This document shows, in pieces, positions 1-5,420 of a stretch of 42,554 nucleotides of DNA. The translations under genes were made by a program, and so were the position numbers. The stretch's first letter is position 1. Every line of letters begins with the position of its first letter. Source of the DNA: a virus; IMG/VR virus record IMGVR_UViG_3300023179_000203, positions 1-42,554 of that record. The stretch is one strand, 5' to 3'. The notes under the pieces are model-generated. The model saw nothing but the letters and a program-made list of their open reading frames with translations, ran no database searches and had not been told where the DNA came from.

Positions 1-93
1 ACGGCGGGCAAATACGGCACCGCTACGGCGGGCAAATACGGCACCGCTACGGCGGGCTACGACGGCACCGCTACGGCGGGCGACGGCGGCACC
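1..93 (+). repeat. 24-bp tandem repeats encoding AGxxGTAT octapeptides (left part)
   Basis: Near-identical 24-bp units, each reading TACGGCACCGCTACGGCGGG plus a variable codon, encode AG-x-x-GTAT. Here the order is two K-Y units in a row, then Y-D, then D-G. That order does not match the right end of the window, so the number and order of repeats are not settled. Confidence 0.85.
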
Positions 94-140
94 ATCGTTA
101 TCAAGTGGTACGACGGCACCCGCAAACGCGTTGCCGTCGG
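1..140. repeat. terminal overlap, left copy (matches 42415-42554)
   Basis: Bases 15-140 are identical to 42429-42554. Bases 1-14 differ from 42415-42428 at four positions (10, 12, 13, 14). The overlap lies inside a coding gene with the frame preserved, which fits assembly closure of a circularly permuted or terminally redundant genome better than a true direct terminal repeat. Confidence 0.85.
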
Positions 141-225
141 CTACGTCGGCGAGGATGGGATCGAGGCGAACGTGCCGTACGTCGTGAAGGGCGGCAAGCT
201 CACGCGAAAGGGCGGTGCGGCATGA
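1..225 (+). CDS. 3' part of octapeptide-repeat protein (continues from 41941-42554)
   Basis: Open in frame from base 1 to a TGA at 223-225. It reads as repeats of the type YGTATAGK followed by a conserved tail (KWYDGTRKRVAVGYVGEDG). The same repeats and tail sit in frame at the right end of the window, so this is the C-terminal part of the gene that starts at 41941, cut by the way the circular genome was opened. Joined once, the protein would be about 232 residues. The tail after the repeats resembles, from memory, the end of the phage DUF7666-type proteins. The stop overlaps the next start (ATGA at 222). Function unknown. Confidence 0.8.
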   Translation, partial: TAGKYGTATAGKYGTATAGYDGTATAGDGGTIVIKWYDGTRKRVAVGYVGEDGIEANVPYVVKGGKLTRKGGAA

Positions 226-464
226 GCCACACACCGGAGCCGTGGAGTTTTGGGTATGTCCCGCCATTGGAAGCCAACGAGCATCGCGCTATCGCCTGTG
301 TCAACGCCTGTGCGGGCATGGCCGACCCGGAGGCAGAGATTGAAGTCATGCGGTCGAAGGTCAGGCGGCTGCAAGACGAGTTGCGAAACGTGCGAGAGCA
401 GCGGGACAAGCTGATCGTCGCACTGTCGAAGGCTGAATCAAACGCGATCGGAGGTGGCGAGTGA
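222..464 (+). CDS. small phage protein with coiled-coil C-terminus
   Basis: 80 residues starting MSHTPEPW. The N-terminal HTPEPW and the middle NACAGMADPE segment recall small phage proteins of the HTPGPW type; a second, clearer member is at 32585-32854. The C-terminal half (about residues 35-70) is charged and heptad-like, probably a coiled coil. The ATG at 222 overlaps the stop of the repeat protein, and the gene's own stop overlaps the next GTG, so it belongs to a translationally coupled chain. No function can be assigned. Confidence 0.65.
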   Translation: MSHTPEPWSFGYVPPLEANEHRAIACVNACAGMADPEAEIEVMRSKVRRLQDELRNVREQRDKLIVALSKAESNAIGGGE

Positions 465-772
465 GCGACATTCTCGAACGGCTGGAAGAACTCGGTCCGG
501 GGCTCGAATGCAGCCCGAGGCAGTGGGGCGTCATCGTCGAAGGAATGCAGACCATCGAGCGCCTTCGGGAAGCACTGAAGATCGCCGAATCCGACCGCGA
601 CGTGCTCGCGGCGGAGGTGCGGGCGTGGCGGCACTTCGATGATGTTTACGACTGCGTCCCGCCCACCGATCGAATACACCGCGTGAACATCAATGCTCAC
701 GATCGGGCGTGTGGGGCGGCACAGGCGACCGACGCCAGCGGAGCGCTGACGCGGGCGGGGGGTGAGGAGTGA
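461..772 (+). CDS. hypothetical protein, helical N-terminus
   Basis: 103 residues from a GTG that overlaps the previous stop (GTGA). Residues 1-60 are rich in Leu, Glu and Arg and look helical or coiled-coil. The C-terminal third contains NAHDRACGAAQATDASGA. I do not recognise a family. Coding is supported by the tight couplings on both sides and by GC-rich third positions in this frame. Confidence 0.6.
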   Translation: MSDILERLEELGPGLECSPRQWGVIVEGMQTIERLREALKIAESDRDVLAAEVRAWRHFDDVYDCVPPTDRIHRVNINAHDRACGAAQATDASGALTRAGGEE

Positions 773-1119
773 AGTACAAGCACCGAGAGCCGTCGGTCGG
801 CCTGGATGTAGGGTCGATGCTGAGCGACAAGATTTCCGACGCGATCCGCAACACGTTTGGCGTGCGAGAGGTGGCGCGTCTCACCGGACTGTCGCCCGCC
901 GCCGTCAGCTTGTGGGCCGCCGGGAAGTCGATGCTGCCGTGGTCAACTGCCATGCGGATTGCCGATGCGGTCGGGCACGCTGACGAAATGTGGACAGCGA
1001 CCATATACGACCGTGTTTCGTCGTGCGAGCGGTTGGGATTTGATTTTTACGATCGGGCGAACGACGCACAGGAGCGGCAGCGCAGAGAGCGCGAAGTCGC
1101 GGAAAGGGGGGAGGCGTGA
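769..1119 (+). CDS. putative HTH DNA-binding protein (XRE/Cro-like)
   Basis: 116 residues from a GTG overlapping the previous stop. Residues about 32-66 (VREVARLTGLSPAAVSLW then a hydrophobic IADAVG helix) read as a helix-turn-helix of the Cro/CI type: helix, turn at GLS, recognition helix PAAVSLW. The tail is highly charged (QERQRREREVAERGEA). It is distant from the main repressor at 35103-35726, so it may regulate the early operon, but its target cannot be told from the sequence. Confidence 0.65.
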   Translation: MKYKHREPSVGLDVGSMLSDKISDAIRNTFGVREVARLTGLSPAAVSLWAAGKSMLPWSTAMRIADAVGHADEMWTATIYDRVSSCERLGFDFYDRANDAQERQRREREVAERGEA

Positions 1120-1325
1120 ACGCGACACACATCGACGGGGCCGGGCGGAACTACGCGCGGGTGGTCGTAGCGGACGGCGAAGTGAAAGTGCGTTACTGGC
1201 CGAAGAAGCACGGGACCTCGCGTGCAAGGCCGTACGTGTCCGTGCGATTCCCGGCGTCACATATGCGACCGGACGGCAGCGTTCATGGTTGGAAGCCGAT
1301 CATCGCGGCGAAGGGGGAGGTATGA
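1116..1325 (+). CDS. small hypothetical protein
   Basis: 69 residues from a GTG overlapping the preceding stop. Basic, with aromatic residues (VRYWPKKHG, SVRFPASH), and beta-like in pattern. Its stop overlaps the ATG of the next gene at 1322, which also has a clear GGGGGAGG ribosome binding site inside this gene's last codons. No family recognised. Confidence 0.55.
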   Translation: MNATHIDGAGRNYARVVVADGEVKVRYWPKKHGTSRARPYVSVRFPASHMRPDGSVHGWKPIIAAKGEV

Positions 1326-2062
1326 ACATCCTGGCCCGCATCGCCCGCGCCCTGGTGCCTGGTACACGGCAGCCCGCTCCGCCCCGCGTGCTGTTCGCCA
1401 TCTCGCGCGGACCCGGCGTCACGCTCGATTCGATGGTCCCGCAACAGTGCCGCATCCCGATCATGTACGAGGCCAACGGCGAGGCTGCGCCGGACGCGCC
1501 GCTGATCTGTGCGAACCCGCGCGACGAGTATTACGCCAATCCCGCCGGTCGAGCGGGCGCGATCAACTTCGTGCAGGCGATCAAGCGTCAGCGCCCCGTG
1601 GCGACGGTGATCCTCTACGGCTCACCCGCTACCCAGTGGGGCCGCTGGGACAACCCGCAGCAGCGAGGCTACGCCCGCGCCGAGGTTTCGGCTCACGTCT
1701 ACGTGGCCGGAGAGACCGGGTGCGCGTGGGGACCGTCGATGTACACGATGGACGCTAACGACCGGGGGCGGTTCGATAAGCACCGCGCCAATATCGAGCT
1801 CATCACCTACGCCATCGAACGATGGCGCGAGACGTACCCGAACGCGACGCCGCCGAGCGTGTTTCCGTTCGTTTCGCCGTTCGTCGCCGGTCGATGCGAA
1901 CCCGGCACGCTGGTACAGGTCAAGTCCGATGAGACTGTGCGGCTGCTCGACTCGCTGCTGGCGAAGGGCTGGACGCCGGTCGTGTGGGCACACGCGTACT
2001 CGGATGACGCGATGCTTCAGATTCGGAACGCGATTTACCCGCTGACGGAGTACATGCGTTGA
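1322..2062 (+). CDS. hypothetical protein, 246 residues
   Basis: The ATG at 1322 follows a strong GGAGG and starts MNILARIARALVPG; in-frame codons further upstream lie inside three other genes and were not used. The protein alternates beta and alpha patterns (VLFAISRGPGV, ATVILYGSP, WTPVVWAHAYSDD) and resembles the spacing of a TIM-barrel or hydrolase fold. I cannot name catalytic residues or a family. Its position just before the methyltransferase genes suggests an early accessory function. Confidence 0.6.
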   Translation: MNILARIARALVPGTRQPAPPRVLFAISRGPGVTLDSMVPQQCRIPIMYEANGEAAPDAPLICANPRDEYYANPAGRAGAINFVQAIKRQRPVATVILYGSPATQWGRWDNPQQRGYARAEVSAHVYVAGETGCAWGPSMYTMDANDRGRFDKHRANIELITYAIERWRETYPNATPPSVFPFVSPFVAGRCEPGTLVQVKSDETVRLLDSLLAKGWTPVVWAHAYSDDAMLQIRNAIYPLTEYMR

Positions 2063-2763
2063 GAACACTCTCCCTGTTCTCCGGCATCGGCGGGCTTGAC
2101 CTCGGCCTGGAACGCGCCGGGTTCGAGATCGTCGCGCAATGCGAGGCCGACCCGTTCGCGCGTGCGGTGCTGCGGAAACACTGGCCGGGGGTGAGGTGCT
2201 TTGAGGACGTGAGGGCGATGGACGCGACAACGCTGGACGTTGACGCGGTGGTGGGCGGCTTTCCCTGTCAGGATGTTTCGTGTGCTGGCAGGGGCTTAGG
2301 AATCGAACATGGCGAGCGGTCGGGACTGTGGCGGGAGTTTGCCCGGATTGTTCGAGAAGCCCGACCCCGTTGGGTCATTGCTGAGAACGTGCCTGCTCTG
2401 CGAACTCGCGGGGCGGACCGGGTGCTTGGGGACTTGGAGGCGATCGGCTACACCTGCTGGCCGCTCGTGGTGGGTGCTGAGCATGTCGGCGCGCCGCACC
2501 GGAGGCATCGGGTGTTCATTGTTGCCCACGCCGAGCGGGGTGAGTGGGCCGGGCCATGTCTGCGGAAGGCTGGACGAATGGGGCGGAAGTCGAAATCCGT
2601 TTCGTGGGACGAGCCTTGGCCGAGTGCGCTGCGCCGCCTTCGAGGAGTGGATGATGGGACTTCCTATGGGGTGGACCGAACTGACGGAATCCGAAACGCC
2701 GTCGTCCCACAAGTCGCGGAAGTCGTCGGGCGGGCGGTGATGGCGATGGAGAAACAACTTTGA
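2059..2763 (+). CDS. DNA (cytosine-5)-methyltransferase
   Basis: Transfers a methyl group from S-adenosylmethionine to carbon 5 of cytosine. Residues 5-16 (SLFSGIGGLDLG) are motif I, residues 66-73 (GGFPCQDV) motif IV with catalytic Cys70, ENV at 109-111 motif VI, HRRHRVFIVA near 148 motif VIII, and NAVVPQVAEVVGRAV near 213 motif X. At 234 residues it is short, with little room for a target-recognition domain, as is common in phage orphan enzymes. Starts at TTG 2059, overlapping the previous stop. With no partner nuclease gene beside it, a role in protecting phage DNA from host restriction is likely (inference). The second half also has a striking alternative frame; see findings. Confidence 0.9.
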   Translation: MRTLSLFSGIGGLDLGLERAGFEIVAQCEADPFARAVLRKHWPGVRCFEDVRAMDATTLDVDAVVGGFPCQDVSCAGRGLGIEHGERSGLWREFARIVREARPRWVIAENVPALRTRGADRVLGDLEAIGYTCWPLVVGAEHVGAPHRRHRVFIVAHAERGEWAGPCLRKAGRMGRKSKSVSWDEPWPSALRRLRGVDDGTSYGVDRTDGIRNAVVPQVAEVVGRAVMAMEKQL

Positions 2764-3167
2764 AGAAGCAAACACCCGAGGGAGAACTCAAACGCGGCGT
2801 CATGGACTTCCTCGCGTTGCAACCCGATTGCGTGATCGTCCGCGTTTTCTGCGGCAAGGTGAAGGCGGAACACGGAGGCTGGATACACGGCGCACCCAAC
2901 GGCACGGCGGATTTCGTCGGGCACTGTGCGGGTGTTCCGGTCGCACTCGAACTCAAGGCTAAACGCGGGAGGGCCAGCGGTGAGCAGGTTGATTTTGCCG
3001 CGAAGTGGGTGAAGGCTGGCGGGTGCTTCGTACTGGTCAAGACGCTGGACGACGTGGCTGACGCGCTCATGCGGTGTCGGGAGGTTGCAAGGTTGCGGAC
3101 TAGGTACGCGGCGTTCATGCTTGAAACAGTCGTCAACGGCGCGAGCGTGCGCGGGGGTGAGGCGTGA
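2760..3167 (+). CDS. VRR-NUC domain nuclease
   Basis: 135 residues. Shows the small VRR-NUC (PD-D/ExK) pattern: an early Glu near residue 9, Asp51 in NGTADF, Glu64-x-Lys66 in ALELKAK, and Gln76 in GEQVDF, followed by the usual AKWVKAGGCFVLVKT. Stand-alone VRR-NUC proteins in phages are structure-specific or Holliday-junction-type endonucleases. It lies between two methyltransferase genes, but nothing shows it to be their cognate restriction enzyme. TTG start at 2760 overlaps the methyltransferase stop. Confidence 0.88.
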   Translation: MKKQTPEGELKRGVMDFLALQPDCVIVRVFCGKVKAEHGGWIHGAPNGTADFVGHCAGVPVALELKAKRGRASGEQVDFAAKWVKAGGCFVLVKTLDDVADALMRCREVARLRTRYAAFMLETVVNGASVRGGEA

Positions 3168-4402
3168 TTGATCCCGTTCGCATTCTCGTCGGCGACGTGA
3201 TGGACGGGCTGCGGTCGCTGCCGGATGGCAGCGTGCATTGCGCCGTGACGAGCCCGCCATACTGGGGCCTCCGCGACTACGGCGTCGAGGGACAGATCGG
3301 GCTAGAGCGGACGCCGGACGAGTTCATCGCCAAGATGGTCGAGGTGTTCCGCGAGGTGCGGCGCGTGCTGCGCGATGACGGGACGCTGTGGTTGAACATC
3401 GGGGATTCGTACAGCGGCAGCGGTCGCGGCGGGAATCCTACTGACAGTGAGCACCCAAAACAGGCCACCAATCGAGACTGCATTGTTGGGCAGACGGCGC
3501 GTGATGCGGCGGTAACAAACACTGGTCGGCAAGCGTGCGCCGAACTCGGAATGAAGCCCAAAGACCTCTGCATGATGCCCTGGCGTGTGGCGATGGCGTT
3601 GCAGGCGGACGGGTGGTGGCTTCGCTCGGTGATCGTGTGGGCGAAGAAGTCGCCGATGCCCGAGAGCGTGACGGACCGGCCCACGTCGAGCTGGGAGCCG
3701 ATCTTCCTGCTGGCTAAATCAGCGCGGTACTACTACGACGCGGAGGCGGTGAAGGAGGAAGGCAATCCCGCCAGCGCCGAGCGGTACAAGTATGCATTTG
3801 CAGGGGCGAAGGATGGGCTCTCACGGCCTGACGGTGGGGAGAGGATGTGCCCGGAAGGTATGCGAGACTTTGATGGGAGACGCAACCTCCGCAACGTGTG
3901 GACGCTGGGGCCGGAGCCGTACAGCGAGGCGCACTTCGCCACGTTCCCAACGGAGATCCCGCGCCGCGCGATCAAGGCGGGAACGTCGGAGAAGGGATGC
4001 TGCCCCGCGTGCGGGGCTGGGTGGGTGAGGGTTGTGGAGCGGCGCAACTGCGCCCGCTCGGACGCTACTGAATACGCCAACGGTCTCGGAAACGTAGCAA
4101 CAGCTAGAACACGGACGGCGATGCACTTCGTGGGCGGAGAATCCTGTACCACCGGCTGGCGTCCCGGCTGCGGGTGCGCCGCGGGCGAGCCCGTCCCGTG
4201 CGTCGTACTCGACCCGTTCCTCGGCAGCGGCACCACCGTCGCCGTCGCCCGCGAACTCGGACGCTACGGCGTCGGGTGCGAACTCAACCAGCAGTATGCC
4301 GACCTCGCCCGTATCCGCATCGGCAAGGCCGAGCGGCCTTCGACGTTCGTGGACCCGCGTGAGAAAGACGCGCCGTTGTTTGGGATTGGGGGTGTCGCAT
4401 GA
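3164..4402 (+). CDS. site-specific DNA methyltransferase (N4-cytosine/N6-adenine, SPPY type)
   Basis: 412 residues. Catalytic motif IV is TSPPYW (residues 29-34) and the AdoMet-binding motif I, DPFLGSGTT (350-358), comes near the C-terminus, so the order is the permuted beta class. A cysteine-rich segment before motif I (GCCPACGAGW and RPGCGC) is a likely zinc-binding insertion seen in related phage enzymes. SPPY favours N4-cytosine methylation but does not exclude N6-adenine. GTG start overlaps the VRR-NUC stop. Together with the C5 enzyme it gives the phage two separate DNA modifications. Confidence 0.9.
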   Translation: MIDPVRILVGDVMDGLRSLPDGSVHCAVTSPPYWGLRDYGVEGQIGLERTPDEFIAKMVEVFREVRRVLRDDGTLWLNIGDSYSGSGRGGNPTDSEHPKQATNRDCIVGQTARDAAVTNTGRQACAELGMKPKDLCMMPWRVAMALQADGWWLRSVIVWAKKSPMPESVTDRPTSSWEPIFLLAKSARYYYDAEAVKEEGNPASAERYKYAFAGAKDGLSRPDGGERMCPEGMRDFDGRRNLRNVWTLGPEPYSEAHFATFPTEIPRRAIKAGTSEKGCCPACGAGWVRVVERRNCARSDATEYANGLGNVATARTRTAMHFVGGESCTTGWRPGCGCAAGEPVPCVVLDPFLGSGTTVAVARELGRYGVGCELNQQYADLARIRIGKAERPSTFVDPREKDAPLFGIGGVA

Positions 4403-4650
4403 ACCACCACGACAAGAACATTGCCGCCAACGTGGCCGCTAACCAGGACGACCGCATGGCAGCCGCAGCCGCGTTCAAGCTCGGCGACCGCGTGCAGGTG
4501 CGAGCGCCGCACCAAACGAACAGGGAACGCCCGGAACTCGCCGGCGTCGTCGCGGGGTTGCATGAGTGGTTCGGCGTTCGGTGCGTTGACGTGGACTTCG
4601 GCGGGACCGTGCGCCGGGTGGTGCAGGAGAGGGTGCGAAAGGAACGGTGA
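4399..4650 (+). CDS. small hypothetical protein, SH3-like
   Basis: 83 residues; ATG overlaps the methyltransferase stop. After a polar Ala-rich start, residues 27-80 (FKLGDRVQVRAP, ELAGVVAGL, VDVDFGGTVRRV) have the pattern of a small KOW/SH3-like beta barrel, which often binds nucleic acid or protein. Function not known. Confidence 0.55.
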   Translation: MNHHDKNIAANVAANQDDRMAAAAAFKLGDRVQVRAPHQTNRERPELAGVVAGLHEWFGVRCVDVDFGGTVRRVVQERVRKER

Positions 4651-4913
4651 TGCTACACCCTGACGACATCATCGACGCTGTGTGCCGAGCGTTCCACGTC
4701 ACCCGCGCCGACATCGGCTCGGAGCGGCGGACGCCACGCATCGTCTACGCCCGCCGCGTCATCGCCTACCTCGCTCGAACGCTGGTGTATCAAGCCAGCC
4801 TGGAGGACATCGCCGAGTGGATGGGGCGACCGCATCACAGCACCGTTGTCTCATTGCTACAACACTGCGGCGACGCAACAAGGATGGCGATGATGGACGG
4901 GGTTGAGGCATGA
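4647..4913 (+). CDS. DnaA domain IV-like DNA-binding protein
   Basis: 88 residues that match only the C-terminal DNA-binding domain of the bacterial initiator DnaA. Residues 1-20 resemble the DnaA domain IV start (DDIIDAVCRAFHV), 30-50 the RIVYARRVIAYLAR helix, and 54-69 the DnaA signature (IAEWMGRPHHSTVVSL) with the basic-loop and HS/T residues that contact the DnaA box. There is no AAA+ ATPase domain. It may guide host replication proteins to a phage origin or compete with host DnaA (inference). GTG start at 4647 overlaps the previous gene. Confidence 0.82.
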   Translation: MMLHPDDIIDAVCRAFHVTRADIGSERRTPRIVYARRVIAYLARTLVYQASLEDIAEWMGRPHHSTVVSLLQHCGDATRMAMMDGVEA

Positions 4914-5380
4914 CTCACCAGTGGGTGCGGCTGGCCATCCGCGAGATTGCCGTTTCTGTCGGTCGCATGACCCCAGACGAAATGGCGTCACGGATCTCCA
5001 TTCTCGCGGCGACCAAGTGCTACGGCGACGCCCTCGCGCTGGCGTTCATTGCGGAGTTCTGGACCGTCGCCGACCAGAGCATCGACGACGACGCGATCGC
5101 ACACGCGATCTCATCCATCTACAACGTTGACCGACTCTACAGAATGTGCGAGGAAATCAAGCGAGATATCGGGGGCTCGCCCCCGCCGATGGTAACGCAA
5201 CTCTCTGAAAGGGACGTGCATGACGCATTGTCAAAGCCACCCGTCGTTCTTGGACGACCGGCCGCTCACGATCGAGGAAGCCGCGGAGTGGCTGCGGATC
5301 ACGGTGCGGGCGATCCGCCGGTACCGGATGATGGGGATCCTCCCAGCGTCGAAGGTTGGGAACCGCCTGCTGTTCCGTAA
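4910..5380 (+). CDS. hypothetical protein with long 3' overlap
   Basis: 156 residues; the ATG overlaps the stop of the DnaA-like gene. Residues 1-100 look like a normal helical protein (ISILAATKCYGDALALAF, IYNVDRLYRMCEE). From about residue 104 the frame runs through the excisionase-like gene and becomes Pro/Asp/Gly-rich low complexity. The natural end may therefore be lost, or the tail may be functionless. No family recognised. Confidence 0.55.
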   Translation: MTHQWVRLAIREIAVSVGRMTPDEMASRISILAATKCYGDALALAFIAEFWTVADQSIDDDAIAHAISSIYNVDRLYRMCEEIKRDIGGSPPPMVTQLSERDVHDALSKPPVVLGRPAAHDRGSRGVAADHGAGDPPVPDDGDPPSVEGWEPPAVP

Positions 5381-5420
5381 GGCCGACCTCGACAAGTTCG
5401 TTGAAGGGAGGAAGGCATGA
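5220..5420 (+). CDS. excisionase-like HTH (MerR/HTH_17 family) protein
   Basis: 66 residues. Residues 14-62 (LTIEEAAEWLRITVRAIRRY, then GILPASKVGNRLLF and KADLDKFVE) are the winged-helix pattern of DNA-binding excisionase-family proteins. ATG 5220 has a good AAAGGGA ribosome site 6 bases upstream. With an integrase elsewhere in the genome, it is a candidate directionality factor, although other HTH_17 proteins act as ordinary regulators. The gene overlaps the preceding frame by about 160 bases and its stop overlaps the RNA polymerase start. Confidence 0.75.
   Translation: MTHCQSHPSFLDDRPLTIEEAAEWLRITVRAIRRYRMMGILPASKVGNRLLFRKADLDKFVEGRKA

Noticed and set aside
1-93. CRISPR-like array from the regular 24-bp repeats
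   Set aside because: The repeats are in frame, have no unique spacers, and encode a regular octapeptide.
1-140. Terminal 140-bp match as the true direct terminal repeat of a T7-like virion
   Set aside because: It lies inside one coding gene in continuous frame and within a tandem repeat, and the outermost bases differ; assembly closure explains it better. The real ends more likely lie near 31.2-32.0 kb.
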